NCBI RefSeq assembly: GCF_001895045.1
Contig: NZ_BDAM01000005.1
Location: 186,001-250,000 of the forward strand
Reading direction: 5' to 3'
DNA length: 64,000 bases
DNA from: Rhodococcus coprophilus NBRC 100603
GTDB taxonomy: Bacteria > Actinomycetota > Actinomycetes > Mycobacteriales > Mycobacteriaceae
Below are positions 43,806-54,125 of the stretch, piece by piece. The notes below the pieces were generated by a model. That model did no database searches. It was not told the origin of the DNA and worked only from the letters and a program-made list of their open reading frames with translations. A program made the position numbers and the translations under genes. Every line of letters begins with the position of its first letter. Positions within the stretch are counted from its first letter, which is position 1.

Positions 43806-45385
43806 TGGATTGCAGCCTTCCGGGATGCGCGCTCGGTGCGCTCGGTGGGGGTGCCGGCGGAGGGACCGGCCGGGAGGGAGGTGAGGTCGGCCTCGGCGAC
43901 GGTGCGGTACGCCTCCAGATCGAATTGCTTGGTGATGCGCCGGAATTCGAAGGTGAACCCGGGCCACAACGTCGTGTTGTTGCCGTGCTTGTCGAGATAC
44001 CAGCTGGCGCACCCCCCGTTGTTCCACACGCTGTTCTTCATCGCGTGCTGGAGGTCGCGGTTGTAGTCGTCCTGGATTTCCCGGCGCACTTCGACCGTGC
44101 CGATACGGTGCCGATCGATGGTGTCGATCGCGTCGACGAGGTAGTTGAGCTGCGATTCGATCATGTACACCATCGACGTGTGGCCAAGTCCGGTGTTCGG
44201 GCCGACGAGGAAGAAGAGGTTCGGGAACCCCGCGATCGTGGTGCCCTTGTAGCCCTGCATGCCCGACTCGTCGAAGACGTCTGCGAGAGACCGGCCGTCC
44301 TTGCCGAAGATCCCGGCGAACATCGGCGAGTCGGTGACGTGGAAGCCGGTGGCGACGACGATCGCATCGACCTCGCGGGTGGTGCCGTCCTTCGTCACGA
44401 TGCCGTCCGCGGTGACCTCGGCGATCCCGTCGGTGACCAGGTCGACGTTCGGGCGGTCGAGGGCGGGGTAGTAGTTGTTCGAGATGAGCATGCGCTTGCA
44501 CCCGATGGCGAAGTTCGGTGTCACCTTGCGCCGCAAGGCGCGATCGGAGATGCCCCGGCGGATCTGGATGCGCGCCGCGAGTTCGAGCGGCTTCATGAAC
44601 ACCGGTGCCTTGGTGAGCCCGACGACCTGCGTCTCTCTCATGAGGTACTGGAGGGTGCGCGACAACCGCTGGAATCCGGGGATGCGGCGGAAGGCGAACT
44701 TCTCCGCCTTCGTGTACTCACGATCGGCGCGGGGGAGCACCCACGGCGCGGTGCGCTGATACACATCGAGGTGCGCGACCCGGCCGGCGATGGCGGGCAC
44801 GATCTGGATTGCCGACGCGCCTGTGCCGATCACCGCGACTCGCTTGCCGGCGAGGTCGGCGTCGTGGTTCCAGCGGGCCGAGTGGAAGATTTCGCCGCCG
44901 AAGCGCTCGATGCCGGCGATATCGGGCAGCGCCGGCTCGCACAGGGCGCCCACGGCCGACACGAGGTTCTTGGCGCTGAAGTCGCCGTGGGTGCTGCGGA
45001 CGTCCCAGCGGTGCGTGTTCTCGTTCCAGCGCGCGTCCTGGACGTCGCACCCGAAGATCGTCCGTCGGCGGACGTCGTACTTGTCGGCGACGGAGGTGAT
45101 GTACGCCTGGATCTCGGGCTGGGGAGAGAACGACCGGGTCCAGCCGGGGTTGAGGGCGAACGAGTAGGAGTACAGGTTCGACGGCACGTCGCATGCGGCG
45201 CCGGGATAGGTGTTGTCGCGCCAGGTGCCGCCCACCTCGTCCGCGCGTTCGAGGACCAGGAATTCTTTCCCTGCTCGGGACAGTTTGATGGCGGCGCCGA
45301 GTCCGGCGAACCCGCTGCCGATGATCAGCGTATCGATCCGGCGCGTGGTATCACCGGCGGAGGTGTCTGTAACCGGAAGACTCAT
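43802..45385 (-). CDS. Flavin-containing Baeyer-Villiger-type monooxygenase
   Basis: FAD/NADPH monooxygenase of 527 residues from the ATG at 45385. It has an N-terminal FAD Rossmann motif IIGSGFAGLG (21-30), the Baeyer-Villiger fingerprint FGGEIFHSARW (162-172, F-x-G-x3-H-x3-W) and the NADPH motif VIGTGASAIQ (185-194), plus VVATGFHVTD. It likely converts a ketone to an ester or lactone. It heads the operon with the SDR and esterase genes and is divergent from tetR across 71 bases that contain a palindrome. Confidence 0.9.
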   Translation of the reverse strand: MSLPVTDTSAGDTTRRIDTLIIGSGFAGLGAAIKLSRAGKEFLVLERADEVGGTWRDNTYPGAACDVPSNLYSYSFALNPGWTRSFSPQPEIQAYITSVADKYDVRRRTIFGCDVQDARWNENTHRWDVRSTHGDFSAKNLVSAVGALCEPALPDIAGIERFGGEIFHSARWNHDADLAGKRVAVIGTGASAIQIVPAIAGRVAHLDVYQRTAPWVLPRADREYTKAEKFAFRRIPGFQRLSRTLQYLMRETQVVGLTKAPVFMKPLELAARIQIRRGISDRALRRKVTPNFAIGCKRMLISNNYYPALDRPNVDLVTDGIAEVTADGIVTKDGTTREVDAIVVATGFHVTDSPMFAGIFGKDGRSLADVFDESGMQGYKGTTIAGFPNLFFLVGPNTGLGHTSMVYMIESQLNYLVDAIDTIDRHRIGTVEVRREIQDDYNRDLQHAMKNSVWNNGGCASWYLDKHGNNTTLWPGFTFEFRRITKQFDLEAYRTVAEADLTSLPAGPSAGTPTERTERASRKAAIQ

Positions 45386-45416
45386 GTATCTGAGATTAGG
45401 GCGTCGAAGTGGCGCG

Positions 45417-45433
45417 GTCAACACTTTGTTGAC
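45417..45433. promoter_or_regulatory. Palindrome between the monooxygenase and tetR
   Basis: GTCAAC-ACTTT-GTTGAC, a 17-base inverted repeat in the 71-base divergent intergenic region. It is the natural candidate operator of the TetR protein and overlaps where promoters of both directions must lie. Confidence 0.6.
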
Positions 45434-45456
45434 GATTATTCAATAAGGATGCTTGC

Positions 45457-46131
45457 ATGGGAACCGTGAGCGGCAACAGTTCCGGGAAAAGTGGACGACG
45501 GACCCGTCTGAGCCCGCAGCGACGTCGTGCGCAATTGATCGAGCTGGGGGTGGAACTCCTCGCGAGTCGCCCCCTCGAGCAGATCTCCGTCGAAGACATC
45601 GCCGACCGGGCCGGGGTGTCGCGCGGGCTGCTGTTCCACTACTTCGCGTCCAAGCACGACTTCCACGTCGCCGTTGTGCAGCACATCAGCAGCGACATGC
45701 TCGAACGCACCGCGCCCGACGAGAACCTGGACCCGATGGAGATGCTGCGCGGCACCGTCGTCGCGTACGTCGACTACGTCACCGAGCGTCCCGGCACCTA
45801 TGTGTCGATGTTGCGGGGTTCGGTCAGCGCAGATCCGGACATGCGATCGGTCTTCGAGGCCACCCGGCGCGCGATGGTTGAGCGCACCGTCACCCATCTG
45901 CCGAGCATCGGCATCGATCCCGACGCCACGGTCCGGCTCGCGGTCCGCGGCTGGGTGGCGTTCGTCGAGGACATCACCATCGCCTGGCTGCAACAGCAGG
46001 GGATATCGACGTCTCCGGGACCGGATGATCCGGAGGGTGGCTCCGCGCTCACGCGCGAGCAGTTCGTCGACCTCGCCGTCGCCGCGCTCCCGGCGGTGGT
46101 GGCGTCCGCGCAGTTCGCGTCGAGCGGCTAG
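45457..46131 (+). CDS. TetR-family repressor
   Basis: A 224-residue TetR regulator. The N-terminal helix-turn-helix is at about 19-60 (ELLASRPLEQISVEDIADRA, GVSRGLLFHYFASKHDF), followed by a variable ligand-binding helical domain. A basic N-terminal extension (GKSGRRTRLSPQRRR) precedes it. It is divergent from the monooxygenase operon, and a palindrome lies between the two. The ligand is likely a substrate of that pathway, by inference. Confidence 0.9.
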   Translation: MGTVSGNSSGKSGRRTRLSPQRRRAQLIELGVELLASRPLEQISVEDIADRAGVSRGLLFHYFASKHDFHVAVVQHISSDMLERTAPDENLDPMEMLRGTVVAYVDYVTERPGTYVSMLRGSVSADPDMRSVFEATRRAMVERTVTHLPSIGIDPDATVRLAVRGWVAFVEDITIAWLQQQGISTSPGPDDPEGGSALTREQFVDLAVAALPAVVASAQFASSG

Positions 46132-46164
46132 ATCCGGCCCAGCCGTGCTCGGCCCGGAATGCCG

Positions 46165-46207
46165 CGAGCCGGGCCGGTCGTCCCGTGGGACGAACCGACC
46201 CGGCTCG
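46165..46207. terminator. Bidirectional hairpin between tetR and kgd
   Basis: Long imperfect stem: CGAGCCGGG with CCCGGCTCG outside and GTCGTCCC with GGGACGA inside. It lies between the convergent tetR and kgd genes, so it likely ends both. Confidence 0.65.
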
Positions 46208-46250
46208 CATGAGAACCGTCAGGCCCCCGTGAGGGACCGGAACGGGGCTT

Positions 46251-49200
46251 CTACCGTGTGAAGGCCTTCTCGAGGATCTCCTGCTGCTCGACAGCATGGA
46301 CCTTGCTCGAACCCGAGGACGGCGCAGACATCGCACGACGCGAGATCCGCTTGATCCCGGCCAGCTTCTCCGGGAGCATCTCGGGCAGGGCCAGACCCAG
46401 GAACGGCCAGGCACCCTGGTTCGCCGGCTCCTCCTGGACCCAGAAGAACTCGGACGCGTTCGGGTACATGTCGAGTGTCTCGGCGATCCGGCGACGCGGC
46501 ACCGGGTACAGCTGCTCGACCCGCAGGATCGCGATGTCGTCGCGGCCTTCCTTCTGCTTCTTCGCGAGCAGTTCCCAGTAGATCTTGCCGGAGGTCAGCA
46601 GGACGCGCTCCACCTTCGAGCGGTCCGCCGAGTTGTCCTCGTACGGGATCTCTTCGAGAACCGACCGGAACTTGCCCTCGGTGAAGTCCTCGATGTTGCT
46701 GACCGCTGCCTTGTTGCGCAGCATCGACTTCGGCGTGAACACCACGAGCGGACGACGGATGCCGTCGAGGTGGTGACGCCGCAGCAGGTGGAAGTAGCTC
46801 GCCGGCGTCGACGGCATGGCGACGGTCATCGAACCCTCGGCGCACAGCTGCAGCCAGCGCTCGATACGGCCCGACGTGTGGTCGGGGCCCTGGCCTTCGT
46901 GGCCGTGCGGCAGCAGCAGCACGACGTCGGAGAGCTGACCCCACTTGGCCTCACCCGACGAAATGAACTCGTCGATGATGGACTGCGCGCCGTTGACGAA
47001 GTCACCGAACTGCGCTTCCCACAGGACGAGCGCGTCGGGGTTGCCCACCGAGTAGCCGTACTCGAAGCCCAGGCCCGCGAACTCGGTCAGCGCCGAGTCG
47101 TACACCATGAAACGGCCACCGTTGCCGGCCTCCGCTGCCACCGCCGCGAGCGGGCTGTAATCCTCGCCCGTCTTGCGGTCGATCAGCACCGAGTGCCGCT
47201 GCGTGAACGTGCCGCGCCGCGAGTCCTGCCCGGCGAGGCGCACGAGTGCGCCCTGCTCGACGAGCGAACCGAAGGCGAGGAGTTCCGCGTAGGCCCAGTC
47301 GATCTGACCCTCGTGGGACATCGTGCGGCGCTTCTCGACGACGGGCTTGACGCGCGGGTGCACGCTGAAGCCCTCCGGAACGTTGACGAAGGCGTCGCCG
47401 ATCCGTTCGAGCACCGCCTTGTCGACGGCGGTCTTCAGACGCGTCGGCGGGGTCTGGTCCAGCTCGACCGATTCGGACGGCTCGGGCTGGTACTTCTCGA
47501 GTTCGCGCACCTCGTTGAAGACCCGTTCGAGCTGACCCTGGTAGTCGCGCAGGGCGTCTTCGGCTTCCTTGAGCGAGATGTCCCCGCGGCCGATCAGGGC
47601 CTCGGTGTAGCTCTTGCGGACACTGCGCTTGGTGTCGATGACGTCGTACATCGCCGGCTGCGTCATCGACGGGTCGTCGCCCTCGTTGTGGCCGCGGCGG
47701 CGGTAGCAGATCATGTCGATCACGACGTCCTTGTGGAACTTCTCGCGGAAGTCCACGGCGAGCTGCGCAACCCACACACAGGCCTCGGGGTCGTCGCCGT
47801 TGACGTGGAAGATCGGCGCGCCGATCATCTTCGCGACGTCGGTGCAGTACTCCGACGACCGCGAGTGTTCCGGCGCGGTGGTGAAGCCGACCTGGTTGTT
47901 GACGACGATGTGCACGGTGCCGCCGGTGCGGTAGCCGCGCAGCAGCGCAAGGTTGAGCGTCTCGGCCACGACACCCTGACCGGCGAACGCGGCGTCGCCG
48001 TGGAGCAGCAGCGGCAGAACCGTGAAGCCGCCCTCACCCTTGTCGAGGATGTCCTGCTTGGCGCGGACGAGGCCCTCGAGCACCGGGTTGACGGCTTCGA
48101 GATGCGACGGGTTCGCGGTGAGCGACACCTTGATGTCGTTCTCGCCGAACATCTGGATGTAGGTGCCCTCGGCGCCGAGGTGGTACTTCACGTCACCGGA
48201 GCCGTGCGCCGCGGCCGGGTTCAGGTTGCCCTCGAACTCGGTGAAGATCTGCGAGTACGGCTTGCCCACGATGTTGGCGAGGACGTTGAGGCGACCACGG
48301 TGCGGCATCGCGATCGCGACCTCGTCGAGCTGGTGCTCGGCGGCCTGATCGATGATGGCGTCCATCATCGGGATGACCGACTCGGAACCCTCGAGCGAGA
48401 AGCGCTTCTGACCGACGTACTTGGTCTGCAGGAACGTCTCGAACGCCTCGGCCGCGTTGAGGCGGCTCAGGATGTACTTCTGCTGGGCGACCGTCGGCTT
48501 GACGTGGTGCGCCTCGACGCGTTCCTGGATCCAGCGCTGCTGATCGGGCTCGAGGATGTGCGTGTACTCGACGCCGACGTGGCGGCAGTAGGCGTCGCGG
48601 AGCACCGACAGCACGTCGCGCAGCTTCATCTTCTGCTTGCCGTGGAAGCCGCCGACGTTGAACTCGCGGTCGAGATCCCACAGCGTCAGATCGTGGGTGG
48701 TCACGTCGAGATCGGGGTGCGACCGGAACTTGTCGCGCACGAACTGCAGCGGATCGGTATCGGCCATGAGGTGGCCGCGGCTGCGGTAGGCGGCGATGAG
48801 CTCGAGCACGCGGGTGCTCTTGTCGACCAGACCCTCGGGCACGTCCTGGCGCCAGCGGACCGGCTCGTACGGGATGTGCAGGGTGTGGAAGATCTCGTCG
48901 TAGAACCCGTCGGAGATCAGCAGCTGGTGGATCGTCTTGAGGAACTCGCCCGACTCGGCACCCTGGATGACGCGGTGGTCGTAGGTCGAGGTCAGCGTCA
49001 GCAGCTTGCCGATACCCATCTCGGCGATCCGGGCGTCGGATGCACCCTGGAACTCGGCCGGGTATTCCATGGCGCCGGCGCCGATGATCGCGCCCTGGCC
49101 GCCCATGAGACGCGGCACCGAATGCACGGTGCCGATGCCACCCGGGTTGGTCAGCGAGATCGTGACACCGGAGAAGTCCTCACCGGTGAGCTTGCCGTCG

Positions 49201-50021
49201 CGCGCGCGGCGGACGATGTCCTCGTATGCCGAGTAGAACTGGGCGAAGTTCATCGTCTCGCAGTTGCGGATCGCGGCGACGACGAGTGAACGGGAACCGT
49301 TCTTGCCGGGCAGGTCGATCGCGAGACCGAGGTTGACGTGCGCGGGAGTGACGAGGTTCGGCTTCCCGTCGATCTCGGCGTAGTGGTTGTTCATGTTCGG
49401 GTACGCCTTGACCGCCTGGACGATCGCGTAACCGAGCAGATGCGTGAACGAGACCTTGCCGCCCCGGGTGCGGGCGAGGTGGTTGTTGATGACGATGCGG
49501 TTGTCGAACATCAACTTCGCGGGAACCGCGCGGACGCTGGTGGCCGTCGGGATCGACAGCGAGGCGTTCATGTTCTTCGCGACGGCAGCAGCTGCGCCCC
49601 GCAGAACCTTGGTCTCCTCGGCACCGTTCTTGTCCGCCGAGCCGCTCGCGGGCTTCGGTGCGGGCTTGGATGCAGCAGCGGGCTTGGAGGCAGCCGGCTT
49701 CGGCGCGGTGGCGGTCTTGGAGGAGGTGGTCGGCTGGGGTGCAGCAGCCGGCTTCGCCGGAGTCGTGGACGAGGCGGAAGCCTTCGGTGCGGCGTTCGCA
49801 GCAGCCGTGGACGTCTTGGTCGCGGTGGGCTGGGAGGACTTCTCAGTGGTCTTCACCTCGGCGCCGTTCGAGCCTCCGGCCGCGGCTGCCTCGGGAGAAT
49901 AGTCGGTGAGGAACTCGTGCCAGCTCGCATCCACGGACGACGGATCGTCCTGGAAACGCTGGTACATCTCGTCAACCAACCACTGATTCTGTCCGAACTG
50001 TGATGTAGAGCTGCTGCTCAC
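46251..50021 (-). CDS. kgd: Multifunctional 2-oxoglutarate dehydrogenase/decarboxylase (KGD/OdhA)
   Basis: Actinobacterial E2o-E1o fusion of the TCA cycle (Rv1248c), 1256 residues from the GTG at 50021 ([20 protein letters not shown]). Order: an N-terminal GarA/ODHI-linked start segment; a flexible Ala/Pro/Lys/Thr-rich linker of about 90 residues; the acyltransferase domain without lipoyl domain, with catalytic His in [13 protein letters not shown]; then the ThDP-dependent E1 domain ([35 protein letters not shown]) and the C-terminal transketolase-like part. It also has the carboligase activity known for the family. Confidence 0.95.
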   Translation of the reverse strand: MSSSSTSQFGQNQWLVDEMYQRFQDDPSSVDASWHEFLTDYSPEAAAAGGSNGAEVKTTEKSSQPTATKTSTAAANAAPKASASSTTPAKPAAAPQPTTSSKTATAPKPAASKPAAASKPAPKPASGSADKNGAEETKVLRGAAAAVAKNMNASLSIPTATSVRAVPAKLMFDNRIVINNHLARTRGGKVSFTHLLGYAIVQAVKAYPNMNNHYAEIDGKPNLVTPAHVNLGLAIDLPGKNGSRSLVVAAIRNCETMNFAQFYSAYEDIVRRARDGKLTGEDFSGVTISLTNPGGIGTVHSVPRLMGGQGAIIGAGAMEYPAEFQGASDARIAEMGIGKLLTLTSTYDHRVIQGAESGEFLKTIHQLLISDGFYDEIFHTLHIPYEPVRWRQDVPEGLVDKSTRVLELIAAYRSRGHLMADTDPLQFVRDKFRSHPDLDVTTHDLTLWDLDREFNVGGFHGKQKMKLRDVLSVLRDAYCRHVGVEYTHILEPDQQRWIQERVEAHHVKPTVAQQKYILSRLNAAEAFETFLQTKYVGQKRFSLEGSESVIPMMDAIIDQAAEHQLDEVAIAMPHRGRLNVLANIVGKPYSQIFTEFEGNLNPAAAHGSGDVKYHLGAEGTYIQMFGENDIKVSLTANPSHLEAVNPVLEGLVRAKQDILDKGEGGFTVLPLLLHGDAAFAGQGVVAETLNLALLRGYRTGGTVHIVVNNQVGFTTAPEHSRSSEYCTDVAKMIGAPIFHVNGDDPEACVWVAQLAVDFREKFHKDVVIDMICYRRRGHNEGDDPSMTQPAMYDVIDTKRSVRKSYTEALIGRGDISLKEAEDALRDYQGQLERVFNEVRELEKYQPEPSESVELDQTPPTRLKTAVDKAVLERIGDAFVNVPEGFSVHPRVKPVVEKRRTMSHEGQIDWAYAELLAFGSLVEQGALVRLAGQDSRRGTFTQRHSVLIDRKTGEDYSPLAAVAAEAGNGGRFMVYDSALTEFAGLGFEYGYSVGNPDALVLWEAQFGDFVNGAQSIIDEFISSGEAKWGQLSDVVLLLPHGHEGQGPDHTSGRIERWLQLCAEGSMTVAMPSTPASYFHLLRRHHLDGIRRPLVVFTPKSMLRNKAAVSNIEDFTEGKFRSVLEEIPYEDNSADRSKVERVLLTSGKIYWELLAKKQKEGRDDIAILRVEQLYPVPRRRIAETLDMYPNASEFFWVQEEPANQGAWPFLGLALPEMLPEKLAGIKRISRRAMSAPSSGSSKVHAVEQQEILEKAFTR

Positions 50022-50225
50022 GGCAGTTGTTCGCCTCGTTTCTTTCTTCGGTACCCGATCGGAGCGCCTATGCATATGAGGCTAGCTGGTGGGTGTGTGA
50101 CGATCCGAACTGATCATCCATGCCCGAGAGCCACCTCACAATCTGAGTCGACGGGGTCACCATCGACGACGGTTCTCGACCGCCGATTATTCCCTCAATC
50201 GTGCATCGCCGCAGCACGGGCCCCG

Positions 50226-53200
50226 TTACAAATGCGAGGACTCACGTGTGATCCTCGCGGTGGCAGGTGACACGGCCGCGTCGTCCGCGGTCTCGGGGAC
50301 GAGCGCGCCGGAGGCAAGTTGCCACAATGTGCTGTACAGACCGCCGGACTGTCGCAACGTCTCGTGGCGTCCGGTTTCCACGATCCGCCCGCCGTCGACG
50401 ACCACGATCAGGTCGGCGCGAGCCGCTGTTGCCAGTCGATGCGCGACGATGACCGCGGTTCTCGATCGGGTGACTGTCGCGCCGGCGTCGAGCACCGCGC
50501 GCTCGGTGGCGGGATCGAGCGTCGCGGTCGCCTCGTCGAGCAGCAACAAGTCGGGATCGACGAGTTCGGCGCGTGCGAGCGCGATGAGCTGTCGCTGACC
50601 CGCGGACAGTCCCTGGCCTCGCTCGCCGACGGGGTGGTGCATACCGCCGCTGAGCCCGGCGATCATGTCCAGGGCACCCACCACCCGTGCCGCATCCTCG
50701 ATACGCGACCGGCTCGACTCGGGTCGCCCGTACGCGATGTTGCTCGCGACCGTCCCCGTGAACAGGTGCGCCTCCTGGGGCACGACACCCAGCCGCGCGC
50801 GATAGTCCGGGAGGCGGTACTGCCGCAGGTCGGTGCCGTCCACCCGCACCGACCCCGACGTGGGGTCGTAGAAGCGTGCCAGCAATTTGACGATCGTCGA
50901 TTTCCCGGCGCCCGTCCGGCCGACGAGAGCCACGGTGGCGCCCGCGGGAATGTCGAGATCCACGTCGGCGAGTGCGTCGGAGTCGGCACCGCTGTAGCGG
51001 AAGCCCACCTCGCGGAGTCCGACGTCCCCGCGCAGTCGGCCCGGGATGGGCAGGTCACCCGTCGGGCCGGATTCGAGGGAACTCTCGGTGCGGAGCAGAT
51101 CACCGATCCGGCGGAGGCCGACGCGCGCCTGCTGATAGCCGTCGAACACCTGGGACAACTGCTGGATCGGGGCGAACAGCAGATTCAGATAGAGGACGAA
51201 GGCGACGAGCACGCCCGGGGTGGCCGAACCCGACGCGACTTCCCGCGCGCCCACGAACACGACTGCCGCCAGCGCGAGGTCGGACAGCAGGGAGATGAAC
51301 GGGAAGTACAGCGAGATCGCGCGTTGCGATCGCATGCGGCTGCGCCGGTAGGAGTCGGCACGTTCGGCGAACAACCGTGCGGCGTTTTCCTCGCGGCGAT
51401 ACGCCTGAGCGGCCCGCAAGCCCGTCACGTTCTCCTGGAACATCGCGTTGACCTGCGAGATGCGTTCGCGGGATTGGGCGTACGCATCGCGCGACACCGA
51501 CCTGAACCAGAACGTCACTGCAACCAGGATCGGGATGGCCGCCAGGACCACCAGTGCCAGCGACCCGTCGGTGACGATCAAGGCGACCGAGATGCCCGTC
51601 AGCGTCAGCACGCTGACCACCGCAGTCGACAGGCCGGTCTGGATGAACTGCGACAGCGCATCGACGTCCGTCGTCATCCGCGTCATGATCCGGCCCGACA
51701 GTTCACGCTCGTAGTAGTCGAGGCCGAGTCGCTGCAGGTGCGCGTAACTGCGTACCCGCAGCCCGAACAGGACCCGTTCACCGGCACGGGCGGTCAGAAC
51801 CGTCAGGATCGCCACCGCCGCCCAGCCGACGAGCGCGAGGACGACACCCGCGAACGTGGCCTCCCACAGTGCCCGGGTGTTGCCGGGGGTCACGCCGCGA
51901 TCGATGGCGAACCGGACGATCGACGGGAACGCGATCCCGGCGAGCGATTCGACCGTCAGGCACAGCGCCACAGCGGCGAGCAACAGTCGCACCGGCTGGA
52001 GGGTGGTCCACAAGCGGAACTTTGGGTCGGGCCGGCGCAGCGCGGCGGACTGCAACGCCGGTGCGTCACCCGGCGTCTCGGTGGCCGGTGGAAGTGCGGC
52101 GACCGCTGCCTGCAACTCCGGTGTCGGCGCGATCGCGCCGAGCGCCCCGCCCGCAGGCCCGCCGCCACCGGGACCACCCGGGCCACCCGGGCCACGTGGA
52201 GCAGGGGGGTGGGGTCCGGCACTCGTCGCCCCGGCGGCTTCGAACCCTTCGGGCCACAGGTCGCCGGTGTCGAGCGTGTTCGACTCGTCGGGCCGGTCTT
52301 CGTCGAGCATGTCGTTGCCCGACAGCAGCCGGCGGAAGACGGGACTGCGCGCGTCGAGTTCTTCGGCGGTACCGACGTCCACGATCCGTCCGCCGTCGAG
52401 AACGGCGACACGGTCGGCCAGCGCCAGCGTGGATCGGCGGTGGGCGAGCACGAGCGTGGTGCGCAGCGGTTGTGCCCGGAGCGCCGCGTAGATCGCGCCT
52501 TCTGTTTCGGCGTCCACCGCCGAGGTCGCGTCGTCGAGGATCAGCACACGCGGGTCGACGAGCAGGGCACGCGCGAGCGCGACTCGCTGGCGTTGTCCGC
52601 CCGACAGCGTCAGTCCCCGTTCGCCGACGACGGTGTCGTAGCCGTCGGGAAGAGCCTCGATGAACTCGTCTGCCCGGGCCGCGGCCGCGGCCGCGCGGAT
52701 CTCATCGTCGGTGGCGTCCGGGCGGCCGAGCGCGATGTTCGACGCGACCGTGTCGGAGAACAGGAACGGTTCGTCGAAGACCGGGCTCACCGCCGCGCGC
52801 AACTGCTCGGCGCGCAGGGATGCGACGTCGAAGTCGACGCCTCCGGAAGTCAGGCACACCGAGCCGGTGTGGGGCGAGTAGAACCGCGGCACGAGCAGCG
52901 ACATGGCTGTCTTCCCGGATCCGGCGGGGCCGACGATCGCGACGGTTTCACCGGGCGAGAGTTCGAGGTCCACGCCGCGGAGGATGTCGCGACCCGGTTC
53001 GAATCCGAAGGTGACGTCGCGGAAGGCGAGCCCCAGAGGACCGTCGGGCAGCGACACCGGATGCGGAGGATCCGCGACATCGGGTTCGGTGTCGATCACC
53101 TCGTAGACGCGCTCGACCGCGGCGCGGGAGAGTTGCGCCATGATCAGCACCTGCGCGAGGGTGCGCGTCGTCGCGGTCATCGTGGCCACATAGGCGGTGA

Positions 53201-54077
53201 ACGCCACGAACGTGCCCACGGTGACGGTGCCCTCGAGCGCCAGCCATCCACCCAGCGCGATGGTCGCCACCAGTCCGAGCTGGGGGATGGCACCCATCGG
53301 TGCGGCGAATCGAGAGTTCACGCGGGCCGCCCGCAACCGCTCGGCGTACAACCGGCGGCCGTGGCTCTCGAGCTGGTCCACCGCGCGGCTTTCCTGCCCG
53401 AACCCCTTGACCACGCGGACCCCGGTGACGGTTTCCTCGACATGCTGGGCGAGATCGGCGGCGCGTTGCTGCGCCGACCACGTGGCAGCGAACAGCTTCG
53501 GACGCACGATGCGGACCACCACCACGATGAGCGGCACCGTCACCACCGCGACGAGCGTCAGGACGGGCGACAGCGCGATCATGATGACGATCGTGAGGGC
53601 GAACTGCAGCAACGCACCCGCAGACATCGGCACGAGCGCGAGGAGACCCTGGACGAGTTGCAGGTCTGTGATCGACCGCGACACCACCTGGCCGGTGCGG
53701 ATCCGGTCCTGGCCGTGACCGTCGAGCCGCTGCAACGATCCGAGCAGACGCAGCCGCAGGTCGTGCTGGACGTTGAGCGACAGCTTCCCGGCCAGCATGC
53801 GCCGGCCGTATTGACATGCGAACCGGACGAATGCACCGACGGCGATCGCGCCCGCGGCCAATCCGATCAGACGGGTGTCGTCCGGGGCGACGTCGCCCTG
53901 TCCGGTGGCGGTGTCGAGCGCGATCTTCGTCAGCAGCGGAAAGGCGATATCGATCAGTGCCGCGACGACGGTGACCGCGAGAGCACCGAATGCTTCGTTG
54001 CGATGACGCAGGGCCTCGCCGCCGAGCCGGCGGATCCAGCCCGCCGCCGGCGACTCCGATGCGGTGACATGTGCCAT
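50226..54077 (-). CDS. Fused ABC exporter, TMD-NBD-TMD-NBD
   Basis: Type IV (B-family) exporter of 1283 residues combining two half-transporters. The first six-helix domain is at about 30-330. NBD1 has Walker A GPAGSGKT (about 380), signature [15 protein letters not shown] and Walker B ending LDDATSAVD. A Gly/Pro linker lies at about 620-645. The second membrane domain is at about 700-1000, and NBD2 has GRTGAGKST (about 1051), LSAGQ and LLLDEATATLD. NBD1 has Asp where the catalytic Glu should be, so one ATP site is degenerate, as in heterodimeric exporters. Substrate is unknown; mycobacterial relatives are multidrug or lipid exporters. Confidence 0.9.
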   Translation of the reverse strand: MAHVTASESPAAGWIRRLGGEALRHRNEAFGALAVTVVAALIDIAFPLLTKIALDTATGQGDVAPDDTRLIGLAAGAIAVGAFVRFACQYGRRMLAGKLSLNVQHDLRLRLLGSLQRLDGHGQDRIRTGQVVSRSITDLQLVQGLLALVPMSAGALLQFALTIVIMIALSPVLTLVAVVTVPLIVVVVRIVRPKLFAATWSAQQRAADLAQHVEETVTGVRVVKGFGQESRAVDQLESHGRRLYAERLRAARVNSRFAAPMGAIPQLGLVATIALGGWLALEGTVTVGTFVAFTAYVATMTATTRTLAQVLIMAQLSRAAVERVYEVIDTEPDVADPPHPVSLPDGPLGLAFRDVTFGFEPGRDILRGVDLELSPGETVAIVGPAGSGKTAMSLLVPRFYSPHTGSVCLTSGGVDFDVASLRAEQLRAAVSPVFDEPFLFSDTVASNIALGRPDATDDEIRAAAAAARADEFIEALPDGYDTVVGERGLTLSGGQRQRVALARALLVDPRVLILDDATSAVDAETEGAIYAALRAQPLRTTLVLAHRRSTLALADRVAVLDGGRIVDVGTAEELDARSPVFRRLLSGNDMLDEDRPDESNTLDTGDLWPEGFEAAGATSAGPHPPAPRGPGGPGGPGGGGPAGGALGAIAPTPELQAAVAALPPATETPGDAPALQSAALRRPDPKFRLWTTLQPVRLLLAAVALCLTVESLAGIAFPSIVRFAIDRGVTPGNTRALWEATFAGVVLALVGWAAVAILTVLTARAGERVLFGLRVRSYAHLQRLGLDYYERELSGRIMTRMTTDVDALSQFIQTGLSTAVVSVLTLTGISVALIVTDGSLALVVLAAIPILVAVTFWFRSVSRDAYAQSRERISQVNAMFQENVTGLRAAQAYRREENAARLFAERADSYRRSRMRSQRAISLYFPFISLLSDLALAAVVFVGAREVASGSATPGVLVAFVLYLNLLFAPIQQLSQVFDGYQQARVGLRRIGDLLRTESSLESGPTGDLPIPGRLRGDVGLREVGFRYSGADSDALADVDLDIPAGATVALVGRTGAGKSTIVKLLARFYDPTSGSVRVDGTDLRQYRLPDYRARLGVVPQEAHLFTGTVASNIAYGRPESSRSRIEDAARVVGALDMIAGLSGGMHHPVGERGQGLSAGQRQLIALARAELVDPDLLLLDEATATLDPATERAVLDAGATVTRSRTAVIVAHRLATAARADLIVVVDGGRIVETGRHETLRQSGGLYSTLWQLASGALVPETADDAAVSPATARITRESSHL

Positions 54078-54125
54078 TCGATCGACACTATCGCCGTCCG
54101 GTGACACCGGTGATCGCGCAGGGGG

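Noticed and set aside
46296-49289. A 997-codon open frame on the plus strand opposite kgd
   Set aside because: It is a GC-driven antisense shadow of the kgd gene; its product is Arg/His/Val-rich low complexity with no recognisable motif.
50319-54104. A 1261-codon open frame on the plus strand opposite the fused ABC exporter
   Set aside because: It is the shadow of a long GC-rich gene; the encoded protein is an Arg/Gln/His-rich string without any domain, while the minus strand has clear NBD motifs.
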